Positions 25,812 to 34,849 of a DNA stretch of 64,000 nucleotides are shown one piece after another. Under the pieces are notes generated by a model, which was not told the DNA's origin, did not search any database, and saw only the letters and a program-made list of their open reading frames with translations. Source of the DNA: Chryseobacterium salipaludis (GTDB taxonomy: Bacteria; Bacteroidota; Bacteroidia; Flavobacteriales; Weeksellaceae); NCBI RefSeq assembly GCF_022968825.1, contig NZ_JALHKS010000001.1, forward strand, positions 124,001 through 188,000. Direction: 5' to 3'. How positions within the stretch are numbered: the first letter of the stretch is position 1; every line of letters starts with the position of its first letter. Made by a program: the position numbers and the translations under genes.

Positions 25812-27296
25812 TTAAAACATAACAATGTCCTCTCCTTTCGGCACCGGATATTCGCCGGTGAAACAACCGAAGCAGTGATTGGAACTGCCCAAAATTTCAC
25901 GCAGACTGTCCATGCTCAGAAATTCCAGTGAATCCACGCCGAGATACTCACGCAGTTCTTCTTTGGTCATGTTAGCGGAAATTAAATCATCTTTGGAAGG
26001 CGTATCAATTCCCAGATAACACGGTGCGATAATCGGCGGCGAAACGCTGCGGAAATGGATTTCCTTGACACCCGCATCTTTCAGAATTTTCACCAGTCTT
26101 TTAGACGTGGTCCCACGCACGATCGAATCGTCAATAATCACCACGCGTTTATCTTTAATTTCAGAAATAATGGGATTAAGCTTCAGGTTCACGATCCGCT
26201 CGCGCATTTCCTGCGTCGGAATAATGAAACTGCGCCCGATATACCTGTTCTTAATTAAAACAGGCCGGAACGGAATGCCCGAGGCTACTGAGAAACCAAT
26301 AGCTGCCGGCACGCCCGAGTCAGGAACACCTAAAACCAAATCTGCTTCCACGGGTGCCTGCTCCCAGATCTTCGCACCGGATTTTTCCCGGATTTCGTGA
26401 ACGTTAATTCCCTCCAATGTGGAATCCGGGCGCGCGAAATAAATGTATTCGAAAGCGCAGATACGTTGCTCACAATTTTCCTTCACGACGAAACTTTGCA
26501 GGCCCGGTTCATTTTCATGGGTAAAAACAATTTCGCCTGGCAAAATATCCCGCACAAACTGGGCACCAACCGCATCCAGTGCCACCGTTTCCGATGCTAC
26601 TACATAGGTTTTTTCGTCAATGGCACCCAGCACCAGCGGACGAATACCGTGGAAATCCCGAAAGGCAAAAAATTTATTTCGTGTCATACCTACAACAGAA
26701 TAGGCACCTTTGATTTTTTCCATTGTTGTCCGGATGGCCGCGCGCAGTCCTAAGTCCAGGTTTTTCTGAATCAGGCGCAGAATAACTTCTGAATCCGAGG
26801 TTGCTTTAAACACCACGCCTTCTGTTTCCAGCTCTGCTTTGAGTTCGCGCGCGTTGGTTAGATTACCGTTGTGAGCGATAGATAGAATAATCTGGTCGTA
26901 CTCGTTTTTGGCAAAGAAAGGTTGGTAGTTGTATTTTTTCTTATCGCCGGCTGTTGTGTATCGGGTATGGCCAATCGCTGCATTACCCATAAATGTTTCC
27001 GGATCGCGAATTTCTTTATAAACGTCCAGCACCAGGCCTTCATCTTTTAAGTTAAAGATTTTGCTTTTATTCATTACCGAAATCCCACAGGCTTCCTGCC
27101 CGCGATGCTGCAGGGCAAACAGACCAAACTGCGACAGTGAGAAGGTATCCAGATCTTCACTGGAATACAACCCAAAAATACCGCACTCTTCCTGCGGCGC
27201 GTCCCAGGGATCTTCTGTTTTGAGCAGATTTCGGCCGTATGTATTTTCTTTAAAAGAGTTCAGATACTCCGTTCTGAACTTTGCAATGTTTTTCAT
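25812..27296 (-). CDS. purF: Amidophosphoribosyltransferase
   Basis: PurF makes phosphoribosylamine from PRPP and glutamine, the first committed step of purine synthesis. The 494-residue product has the Ntn-type glutaminase nucleophile Cys in ECGIFGLYS after a propeptide-like stretch of about 37 residues, and the PRPP loop VVIIDDSIVRGTTS. Cysteines in CEQRICAF, APCYLG and HCFGC match the four ligands of the [4Fe-4S] cluster of the Bacillus-type enzyme, suggesting oxygen sensitivity and proteolytic maturation. It is 16 bp after purC. Confidence 0.95.
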   Translation of the reverse strand: MKNIAKFRTEYLNSFKENTYGRNLLKTEDPWDAPQEECGIFGLYSSEDLDTFSLSQFGLFALQHRGQEACGISVMNKSKIFNLKDEGLVLDVYKEIRDPETFMGNAAIGHTRYTTAGDKKKYNYQPFFAKNEYDQIILSIAHNGNLTNARELKAELETEGVVFKATSDSEVILRLIQKNLDLGLRAAIRTTMEKIKGAYSVVGMTRNKFFAFRDFHGIRPLVLGAIDEKTYVVASETVALDAVGAQFVRDILPGEIVFTHENEPGLQSFVVKENCEQRICAFEYIYFARPDSTLEGINVHEIREKSGAKIWEQAPVEADLVLGVPDSGVPAAIGFSVASGIPFRPVLIKNRYIGRSFIIPTQEMRERIVNLKLNPIISEIKDKRVVIIDDSIVRGTTSKRLVKILKDAGVKEIHFRSVSPPIIAPCYLGIDTPSKDDLISANMTKEELREYLGVDSLEFLSMDSLREILGSSNHCFGCFTGEYPVPKGEDIVMF

Positions 27297-27312
27297 TAAA
27301 GAGTTGATTTCT

Positions 27313-28035
27313 TTATGCGCCGTGCAAATGTTTTTTCAGGCGCTCATATATTTCCACATAAGCTTCGGTGACCTCACCTAAGTCTCGGCGGAAACGGTCT
27401 TTATCGAGTTTTTTCATGGTGTCGCGGTCCCAGAGGCGGCAGGTATCCGGCGAGATTTCATCTGCCAGAATTATTTTACCGTCCGGTGTGCGGCCCAGTT
27501 CAATTTTAAAGTCCACCAGTATGATATTAATTTGCGCAAAAAGTTCAATTAATATATCATTAATGTCGGAGGTGAGTTCATACATTTCATCGAGTTCATC
27601 GTAGGTGGCGGCACCCAGAAAAACAGCATGATGGTCATTAATCAGCGGATCGCCCAACTCATCTTTTTTATAACAAAGATCGAAAATGGTCACCGGCGAT
27701 TTGATCCCCTCTGCTACCCCGAGGCGCTGCGCCATGCTGCCGGCTGAATAATTGCGCACCACCATTTCCAGCGGAATGATCTGTACCTTTTTTACCAACT
27801 GTTCGCGTTCATCCAGTTGCTTAATGAAATGGGTGGGAATTCCTTTTTTATTTAAGTATTCAAAGATCAGCGTGGTAATGGCATTGTTCATTTCGCCTTT
27901 CAGGTCCACGTTGCCTTTCTTTTGTGCGTTGAAGGCGGTAGCATCATCTTTAAAACGGACAATCACTTCATTGGGATTATCAGTTTCAAAAACCTGCTTT
28001 GCCTTTCCTTCATAAAGCATGTTTCCTTTAGTCAT
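27313..28035 (-). CDS. purC: Phosphoribosylaminoimidazole-succinocarboxamide synthase
   Basis: PurC (SAICAR synthetase) ligates aspartate to CAIR with ATP. The 240-residue product has the family motifs [12 protein letters not shown] at the N-terminus, [20 protein letters not shown] near residue 85, and the C-terminal [14 protein letters not shown]. Length is normal. It is 18 bp after the DUF3307 gene and 16 bp before purF, so the four genes satD-DUF3307-purC-purF appear to form one transcript. Confidence 0.96.
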   Translation of the reverse strand: MTKGNMLYEGKAKQVFETDNPNEVIVRFKDDATAFNAQKKGNVDLKGEMNNAITTLIFEYLNKKGIPTHFIKQLDEREQLVKKVQIIPLEMVVRNYSAGSMAQRLGVAEGIKSPVTIFDLCYKKDELGDPLINDHHAVFLGAATYDELDEMYELTSDINDILIELFAQINIILVDFKIELGRTPDGKIILADEISPDTCRLWDRDTMKKLDKDRFRRDLGEVTEAYVEIYERLKKHLHGA

Positions 28036-28053
28036 AGTACTTTTATATTAGTT

Positions 28054-28779
28054 TCATTTTAGATAATATTGTACGGCAAGTGCCGTTACTACGGCTGCAC
28101 CGAAACTGAGCAAGGTACCAATCAGCACATACTCGGTAAGCTTTCGCTGTCGTGCCTGCGCTAAATCACTGAAACGAAATACTGATTTGGCAGCAATCAT
28201 AAATCCTACGCCTTCCCAGTGTCCGGTGAGCACAAAAATATAGACGAGCAGTCTTTCCAGCATGCCGATATATTTTCCGGCATTAGCCAGCGAATCGGTT
28301 TCGAGTTGTTCGGGTGGCAATGCCGTAGGAGTCCAGCCGGAAATAGCCGTTTTGATCATAATAGAAGAGGGCAACAACAGGAAGAGCGCTCCGGTTACCA
28401 CCGTAATTATTTCGGGAGTTACGAAGAACTTTATTTTTGTCCAGCCTATGATTCCTAAACTAATTGCTGCAATCACCAGCAGATGTGCCAGCTGATCCAG
28501 AAAAAACCACCTCCTTTTGGTTTTCGGTTTTTGAAAAGTGATTTTCAGCCAGTCAATAATCCCATGGCTGATTCCGATAAACAGTACTACCCACCACAGC
28601 CCGACATTCCACAGCTCGGCATTCCACAGGAATACTGCGGCCAGCGCCATATGAAGCAGGACATGCAGATACAGATATTTACTTCTGGCTCCTTTTCGCT
28701 CTTTATCCCGCACCCAATGATCCGGCTGTAAAAAGAAGTCACCGAGCAAATGCGCTAATATCAGTGGGATGAATATCAT
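28054..28779 (-). CDS. DUF3307 integral membrane protein
   Basis: A 241-residue protein with about six membrane helices. It begins with the DUF3307 signature (LAHLLGDFFLQPDHWVRDKE), conserved His, Asp and Gln residues within the first helix. It overlaps the SatD gene by 4 bp (ATGA), showing translational coupling, and these two families commonly occur side by side. Function unknown; the pair resembles the SatD/SatE arrangement of streptococci only loosely. Confidence 0.8.
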   Translation of the reverse strand: MIFIPLILAHLLGDFFLQPDHWVRDKERKGARSKYLYLHVLLHMALAAVFLWNAELWNVGLWWVVLFIGISHGIIDWLKITFQKPKTKRRWFFLDQLAHLLVIAAISLGIIGWTKIKFFVTPEIITVVTGALFLLLPSSIMIKTAISGWTPTALPPEQLETDSLANAGKYIGMLERLLVYIFVLTGHWEGVGFMIAAKSVFRFSDLAQARQRKLTEYVLIGTLLSFGAAVVTALAVQYYLK

Positions 28780-29384
28780 TGCAACTGTTGGATTTTGGTT
28801 CTGTAATACGTGTCGGTTTGCTTTATTAAGTCAAAATGAGCACGCTTCAAGCGCTGGCTTACGGAAGACTGCGAGATCGTTAATTCCCGAGCCAAGCTTT
28901 CCTGGGTCGCACCGGGATTCAGCAATAACCGATGAATGATCTGAGCCACCGCGGGAGTCCACTGATCAAACTGCAAAAGTGCCCAGCGCAGCATGATATT
29001 GATATCGGCATCCAGTAACGGATCGTCTGTGCTGATGGCCAGCGTATCACCGGAAACAGTAAGCGTATCCAGTAGTCGGCCGGAATTCACGTACGCTGTT
29101 CCGTTGGATTCAGTAATGCTTGCACCGGTAAACGTTTCCTCACCGACTCCAATGGCTATTCTGGCGTCGAGTTGTGCGGTAGTTCGCAGCAAAGATTTAA
29201 TGAGCAAACTGCATTGCAGCGCATCTTCTGTTTTGCATTTCAACTGAAACTCGTCTCCCCGGTAAAGATCCCAGTCAGCAGGTGTACTGCCCCATTGCTG
29301 AAGCAGGCTTTTCAGAGCCGGCAGCCATTTTTCTGCCGGTTTGCTTTCTGAATTAATAATATCTCCCGTGATAACAGCAATCAT
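28776..29384 (-). CDS. SatD family protein (palm-like domain plus helix-turn-helix)
   Basis: A 202-residue cytoplasmic protein. Residues 1-125 start with MIAVITGDIINSES, have YRGDEFQLK at 41-49, and ARIAIGVGEETF at 74-85: Asp8, Asp44 and the GVGE strand sit like the metal-binding Asp pair and core strands of class III nucleotide cyclase domains, an inference from motif spacing only. Residues about 145-195 form a sigma-70 region 4-like helix-turn-helix (ATQESLARELTISQSSVSQRLKRA). It heads a four-gene transcript ending in purC-purF. Its ATG is only 5 bases from the -7 box, so a leaderless mRNA is likely. The first residues match the family N-terminus, so the start is firm. Confidence 0.75.
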   Translation of the reverse strand: MIAVITGDIINSESKPAEKWLPALKSLLQQWGSTPADWDLYRGDEFQLKCKTEDALQCSLLIKSLLRTTAQLDARIAIGVGEETFTGASITESNGTAYVNSGRLLDTLTVSGDTLAISTDDPLLDADINIMLRWALLQFDQWTPAVAQIIHRLLLNPGATQESLARELTISQSSVSQRLKRAHFDLIKQTDTYYRTKIQQLQ

Positions 29385-29388
29385 CTTT

Positions 29389-29396
29389 CAAATATA
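29389..29396 (-). promoter_or_regulatory. -7 box of satD-DUF3307-purC-purF (leaderless spacing)
   Basis: Minus-strand TATATTTG, followed by AAAG and then the satD ATG at 29384. This is the only recognisable promoter for the four-gene unit. Confidence 0.6.
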
Positions 29397-29441
29397 AGCA
29401 AAAGAGCTTTTAAATGCATTATATAATATTAATAGCTTATA

Positions 29442-32400
29442 TTATTTAAAATACTCTACTCCGTTTTTAAAAATATTGTGGTAAGAAGCGTCCGGAATGT
29501 TTTTCATCAGGCCGGCACTGAATCTTTCGGTATGTCCCATTCGTCCATAAATCTGTCCGCTGGCCGAAGTGATTCCTTCAATCCCAAACAAAGAATTATT
29601 TGGATTAAACGGCATTCCATGTGCAATATTTCCTGCCAGGTCTATGTACTGCGTTGCAATCTGGCCTTGTTCATACAGATTTTTAAGCACTTGCTCCGGC
29701 GCCATAAAGCGTCCTTCCCCGTGCGAGATCGGAATTGTGTACTCCTGCCCTTGCATCCCTGAAAGCCACGGACTGTTATCGCTGGTCACACGTACGCGGA
29801 CCATTTGGGAAATATGCCGGCCGATGGCATTATGCGCTAAAGTCGGTGACTCCTGATCCAGATCGCGGATTTCACCATACGGCAGCAAACCTGATTTAAC
29901 CAAAGCCTGGAATCCATTACAAATTCCCAAAATCAACCCGTCACGTTCCAGAAGTTTGTGAATCGCTTCGCGCATGGCTTCATTCTTAAGTGCGTTCACG
30001 ATAAACTTCGCCGACCCGTCGGGCTCATCCCCTGCTGAAAACCCACCGGAGAAAACTAAGATCTGCGACCGATTAATTTCTGTCACCCACTGATCAAGGG
30101 TTTCCTGCAGCAAATCATTATTCAGATTTACCAGCGGCAAACTATGGACGTCCGCACCTTCTTTTCTGAAAGCATTTTGTGTCTCGTACTCACAGTTGGT
30201 CCCGGGGAAAAGTGGCAGAAAGACCCGTGGCGCAGCTGTAGGATGTGCTGCTTTTCTTCTGATGTTTCTCGCCTGAATCTGGGTTACTTCCGGGAACTCC
30301 ACCATGATCTGGCTTGGTTCACGCGTTGGGAAAATACTCTTAAATGTCCCGGTCCATGCTTCATGTAATTTTTGGGTATCGTATTCTTTTCCATTGATTA
30401 TGAGCGCTTTTTGATGCTGTACTTCACCTATTAATTGAAGAAGAAGATGATCGAGCCGCACCGTAGATTCAACGACCAGGCTTCCACATTCTTTCTTTAA
30501 AAGGAAGCTTTCGTTAATGTCAATGCGGGCACCCAACTGATTACCAAAAGTCATCTTGGCAAGCGCAACAGCAAGGCCGCCTTCTTTAACGGTCTTCACT
30601 GAAACTATACTTTTCGCTTCGATATTTTCATGCAAAAACTCAAAAATATTTTTCAGCTGGTCGTAATCCGGCAAACCATTTTCCTGAGGAATATGCTGGA
30701 AGTAGTAGATATAATTACCGCTCTTTTTAAACTCCGGTGAAATGATATCTGACTTGTTACCGGGCGCACATGCGAACGAAATCAGCGTCGGTGGCACATG
30801 AAGATTCTGGTAGGTGCCGCTCATGGAGTCTTTACCACCAATAGCTGCCACGCCAAGATGCATTTGTGCATCATATGCTCCCAGCAAAGAGGCCAACGGC
30901 TTCCCCCACTTGTACGGATCATCGCCCAGCTTTTCAAAATACTCCTGAAAGCTTAAACGGATACGGCGATAATCACCGCCCATTGCCACAATTTTTGCCA
31001 CACTTTCCACCACTGCATTGGCAGCACCGATCATCGAGTTTTGCGCGGAGATCTCCGCATCAAAACCCCAGCTGGCCAGCGATACGGTTTCCACCGAGGT
31101 GGCGTTTTGTACCGGTAATGTTTGCACACTGCCTTCCATCGGTGTTTGCTGGAATCGGCCGCCGAACGGCATCGCTACCGTTGTGCCGCCCACGGAGGCA
31201 TCAAACATTTCCGAAAGTCCTTTTTGGGAGGCAATATTCTTTTCTGCCAGCGCTTCCAGGAAATTTTCTTCTGTAAACAAAGGTTCTTCCAGCTGAACTG
31301 GTTGTAAATGGCCAATTTCTACCTGCTGTTGTTTCTGGCATCCGTTGGTATCCAGAAACGAGCGCTGCAGATCCACGATCTTCTTTCCGCGCCAGTACAT
31401 CTGCATGCGGCCGCTGTCCGTGACCTTGGCAACTTCAACAGCTTTAATGTTTTCTTTTGCGCAGAAACGGATAAATTTATCAGCATCGGTGGCAGCCACC
31501 ACCACTGCCATTCGCTCCTGAGATTCGGAAATAGCGAGTTCTGTTCCGTTCAGGCCTTCATATTTTAAGGGCAGTACATCCAGGTTGACTTCAAGCGAAT
31601 CCGCTATTTCACCAATAGCGACTGAAACACCGCCGGCACCAAAATCATTTGATTTTTTAATTAAAGTGGTTACCTCCGGATGACGGAACAACCGCTGAAC
31701 CTTTCGTTCTTCCACCGGATTACCTTTCTGAACTTCGGTCGCCAGTGTATGAATAGAAGTTTCATCCTGCTCCTTTGAACTGCCGGTAGCACCGCCTACA
31801 CCATCCCTTCCTGTGGCACCGCCCAAAAGAATGACTACATCACCGGGCTGAGGTTTTTCCCGACGAACGGCATCCTGAGGCACCGCACCGACAACGAAGC
31901 CAACTTCCATGCGTTTAGCGCGGTATCCTTCGTGATAAATTTCGCTAACCTGCGTTGTGGCAAGTCCGATCTGATTGCCGTAGGACGAATAACCGTTCGC
32001 TGCCTGCTGGCTGATCTGCCGTTGCGGCAGTTTTCCGGGAATGGTGGAAGATACAGGTTCCAGAATATCTGCAGCGCCGGATAAGCGCATAGCCTGATAC
32101 ACGAACGCGCGACCGGATAAAGGATCACGAATCGCTCCGCCGAGACAGGTTGAGGCTCCGCCAAATGGCTCAATCTCAGTTGGATGATTATGGGTTTCAT
32201 TTTTAAATAACAAATACCATGGTTCTGACTTTCCGTCGTATTCCACATCTACCTTAATGGTGCAGGCGTTAATTTCATCAGAAATCACCAAATCCTCCAG
32301 CTGTCCGGTTTTTCTGAAATATCTGCCGCATACGGTCGCTAAATCCATCAGCGTGAGTGGTTTCTGCTCACGGCCCAGCTCTGCTCTTGTGGAAAGATAG

Positions 32401-33131
32401 TGGGCAAATATATTTTCTAAAGTTTCCTTAAAATCCCCTTCAAAGGTAATGTCGGTCAGTTCTGTTTCAAAAGTGGTATGCCGGCAGTGGTCGCTCCAAT
32501 AAGTATCGAGGACCTTCAGCTCTGTTTCGGTCGGGTTACGGTTTTCAGACTTAAAATAATTTTGAATTAAAGCCAGATCATCCAGTCCGAAAGCAAAACC
32601 TTCTTTTTCATAAAAAGTAGAAAGTTCCTCTTGGGAAAAATTGATGAAATCATCATAAATAACAATTTCTTCCGGCGCGCTCTGTTGCGGTATTTCCAGC
32701 TGATGAAGGTCTTTTTCCTGCGACTCAACTTTATTAATAATAAAATCTTTGACTGTGCGAAGTTCCCGCTCGTTGATACCCGCAAAATCGTACAGTTTTC
32801 CGCTGCGAACCACGGATTGATTATTGCCGGTAAGCAAGGTTATACACTGCTGTGCGGAATCGGCCCGCTGATCAAACTGTCCGGGTAAAAATTCGGAGGC
32901 AAAAAATTGGTTCTGGGCAGGATTTTCTTCATGCAAAATATCGGTAACCGGATCAGCAAATGTATTATAGACTACCTGCTGAAACTCTTCGTCGGTTACA
33001 CCAAAAACATCATAGATGTTATATACCTTCAGATCCCGCGCAGAAGGTGCAATATCTTTAATTTCATGCATCAGCTTTGGGCTTTCCACATCAAACAGGC
33101 CACGCTTTTCTACAAAAATTCTTTTTTTCAT
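29442..33131 (-). CDS. purL: Phosphoribosylformylglycinamidine synthase (large single-chain form)
   Basis: PurL converts FGAR, glutamine and ATP to FGAM. The 1229-residue single-chain form carries the PurS-like N-terminus (MKKRIFVEKRGLFDV), the linker DTYWSDHCRHTTFETEL, the FGAM synthetase domains (ETHNHPTEIEPFGG and the repeated AMPFGG/IGGKDSMSG region) and a C-terminal glutaminase with Cys in GICNGFQALV and His/Glu in the ISHGEGRF segment. An in-frame ATG at 33155 is replaced by the conventional MKKRI start. It lies upstream of satD (57-bp gap holding the satD promoter). Confidence 0.96.
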   Translation of the reverse strand: MKKRIFVEKRGLFDVESPKLMHEIKDIAPSARDLKVYNIYDVFGVTDEEFQQVVYNTFADPVTDILHEENPAQNQFFASEFLPGQFDQRADSAQQCITLLTGNNQSVVRSGKLYDFAGINERELRTVKDFIINKVESQEKDLHQLEIPQQSAPEEIVIYDDFINFSQEELSTFYEKEGFAFGLDDLALIQNYFKSENRNPTETELKVLDTYWSDHCRHTTFETELTDITFEGDFKETLENIFAHYLSTRAELGREQKPLTLMDLATVCGRYFRKTGQLEDLVISDEINACTIKVDVEYDGKSEPWYLLFKNETHNHPTEIEPFGGASTCLGGAIRDPLSGRAFVYQAMRLSGAADILEPVSSTIPGKLPQRQISQQAANGYSSYGNQIGLATTQVSEIYHEGYRAKRMEVGFVVGAVPQDAVRREKPQPGDVVILLGGATGRDGVGGATGSSKEQDETSIHTLATEVQKGNPVEERKVQRLFRHPEVTTLIKKSNDFGAGGVSVAIGEIADSLEVNLDVLPLKYEGLNGTELAISESQERMAVVVAATDADKFIRFCAKENIKAVEVAKVTDSGRMQMYWRGKKIVDLQRSFLDTNGCQKQQQVEIGHLQPVQLEEPLFTEENFLEALAEKNIASQKGLSEMFDASVGGTTVAMPFGGRFQQTPMEGSVQTLPVQNATSVETVSLASWGFDAEISAQNSMIGAANAVVESVAKIVAMGGDYRRIRLSFQEYFEKLGDDPYKWGKPLASLLGAYDAQMHLGVAAIGGKDSMSGTYQNLHVPPTLISFACAPGNKSDIISPEFKKSGNYIYYFQHIPQENGLPDYDQLKNIFEFLHENIEAKSIVSVKTVKEGGLAVALAKMTFGNQLGARIDINESFLLKKECGSLVVESTVRLDHLLLQLIGEVQHQKALIINGKEYDTQKLHEAWTGTFKSIFPTREPSQIMVEFPEVTQIQARNIRRKAAHPTAAPRVFLPLFPGTNCEYETQNAFRKEGADVHSLPLVNLNNDLLQETLDQWVTEINRSQILVFSGGFSAGDEPDGSAKFIVNALKNEAMREAIHKLLERDGLILGICNGFQALVKSGLLPYGEIRDLDQESPTLAHNAIGRHISQMVRVRVTSDNSPWLSGMQGQEYTIPISHGEGRFMAPEQVLKNLYEQGQIATQYIDLAGNIAHGMPFNPNNSLFGIEGITSASGQIYGRMGHTERFSAGLMKNIPDASYHNIFKNGVEYFK

Positions 33132-33194
33132 GTAATTTATATCTAAAAACTGCAACTGTAATTTCTTAAAAACAGGAACAGCATTTAATTAAAA

Positions 33195-33215
33195 ATGCAG
33201 CCGAAGAAGCTGCAT
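33195..33215 (-). terminator. Terminator of purB
   Basis: A perfect 7-bp stem ATGCAGC/GCTGCAT with a 7-base loop, followed by T5 on the minus strand, between the purB stop and the purL start. Confidence 0.7.
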
Positions 33216-33223
33216 GATTTTAT

Positions 33224-34654
33224 TTAAACTTTAAGGTCGATTTCGCCGTCAGATACAAGGTCGCTGTATCGCTCCAGCACAGGCTGAACCTCATGCCGGA
33301 TAAACTCTTCAGTCTGCACCGGCGCAAACCCTATGAAATTGACGGGATCCATGATTTTTCCCAATTCCGATTTGTCCATTTTAAGACTGCTGTCATTCTG
33401 CAGCCTTTCCATCAGGTCGTTCGCTTTTCCTTCCATCTTCACCTGTTTGCTGGCTTCCATGGAATGCACGCGAATGGTTTCATGAATTTCCTGGCGGTCA
33501 CCACCGGCTTTCACCTCTTCCATAATTACGTACTCGGTTGCCATGAACGGTAACTCTTCCATAATATGTTTATTAATGCGGTTTTCATAGACCACCAATC
33601 CGGACATGATATTATTCCAGATCAGCAAAATAGCATCTACAGCCAAGAAAGCCTGCGGAATCGTTAATCTCTTATTAGCCGAATCATCCAGTGTTCGTTC
33701 AAACCACTGGGTAGAAGCAACCATGGCCGAACTGGACGATAAGGACATCACGAATTTTGCCAGAGCGCCGATTCTTTCGGAACGCATCGGGTTTCGTTTA
33801 TAGGCCATCGCCGAGGAACCAATCTGATCTTTCTCAAAAGGCTCTTCAAGTTCTTTCAGATTTTGCAGCAAGCGCAAATCGTTTGAAAATTTATGTGCAG
33901 ACTGTGCGATATTAGACAGCAAGGCCGTGACTTTCGCATCAATCTTGCGGTCGTAAGTCTGCCCCGAAACGCCAAATACTTTGGTAAAACCAAACCGGGC
34001 AGACAGTTCTTTGTCCAGATGCTTTACCTTGGAGTAGTCACCTTCAAACAATTCCAGAAAGCTGGCTGCTGTACCAGTAGTACCTTTCACTCCGCGAAAA
34101 CGAAGCGTTTCCAGGAAAAATTCCAGCTCTTCAAAATCCAGCAACAAAGACTGCAGCCAGAGCGTCGCACGTTTTCCTACGGTGGTGAGCTGCGCCGGCT
34201 GATAATGTGTGAAACCAAGAGTCGGTAAATCCTTATATTGAAGTGCGAAATCAGACAACTTTTTCATCAGGCTGACCATCTGGCGGCGGATTAACTGCAA
34301 ACCATCCCGGAGCTGAATTAAATCCGTATTGTCTCCTACGAAGGCAGACGTGGCGCCAAGGTGAATAATTCCTTTCGCGGAAGGCGCGGCATCACCATAC
34401 GTGTGAACTTGTGCCATCACATCATGCCGAAACTTTTTTTCATAAACAGCTGCCGCTTCAAAATCGATTTCTTCGGCTTTTGCCTTTAATTCAGCAATCT
34501 GTTCCTCCGAGATATCCAGTCCAAGGTCACGCTGAATTTCTGCCAGTGCAATCCACAGCTTTCGCCAAGTGCGAAATTTATTTTCGGGCGAGAAATTATA
34601 CAGCATTTCCCTGCTTGAATAGCGCTCTTCAAGGGGATTTTTGTACGAATTCAT
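33224..34654 (-). CDS. purB: Adenylosuccinate lyase
   Basis: PurB cleaves SAICAR and adenylosuccinate, releasing fumarate. The 476-residue product has the superfamily signature GSSAMAYKRNPMRSERIG near residue 285, containing the catalytic flexible Ser loop, along with an N-terminal FRTWRKLWIALAE and HLGATSAFVGDN. It is a separate transcription unit with its own promoter, although next to the other pur genes. Confidence 0.95.
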   Translation of the reverse strand: MNSYKNPLEERYSSREMLYNFSPENKFRTWRKLWIALAEIQRDLGLDISEEQIAELKAKAEEIDFEAAAVYEKKFRHDVMAQVHTYGDAAPSAKGIIHLGATSAFVGDNTDLIQLRDGLQLIRRQMVSLMKKLSDFALQYKDLPTLGFTHYQPAQLTTVGKRATLWLQSLLLDFEELEFFLETLRFRGVKGTTGTAASFLELFEGDYSKVKHLDKELSARFGFTKVFGVSGQTYDRKIDAKVTALLSNIAQSAHKFSNDLRLLQNLKELEEPFEKDQIGSSAMAYKRNPMRSERIGALAKFVMSLSSSSAMVASTQWFERTLDDSANKRLTIPQAFLAVDAILLIWNNIMSGLVVYENRINKHIMEELPFMATEYVIMEEVKAGGDRQEIHETIRVHSMEASKQVKMEGKANDLMERLQNDSSLKMDKSELGKIMDPVNFIGFAPVQTEEFIRHEVQPVLERYSDLVSDGEIDLKV

Positions 34655-34680
34655 TCTTTCTTTTTACTTTTTTAGATGCA

Positions 34681-34688
34681 CAAATTTA
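34681..34688 (-). promoter_or_regulatory. -7 box of purB
   Basis: Minus-strand TAAATTTG, 27 bases before the purB ATG. Confidence 0.55.
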
Positions 34689-34849
34689 CGTAAAATATCT
34701 GACCGTGCCTTCTCTTTTGGTGACAGTTTTGCATCAGAATAGGGCGCTGAAAAGTTGTTTTCGTGCAGCATCAAGTCTTGATTATTTAACCTTCGTACAC
34801 TCAGCAATTCTTATCTATATAACAATATATCTACTGATTTTCCGACCTT

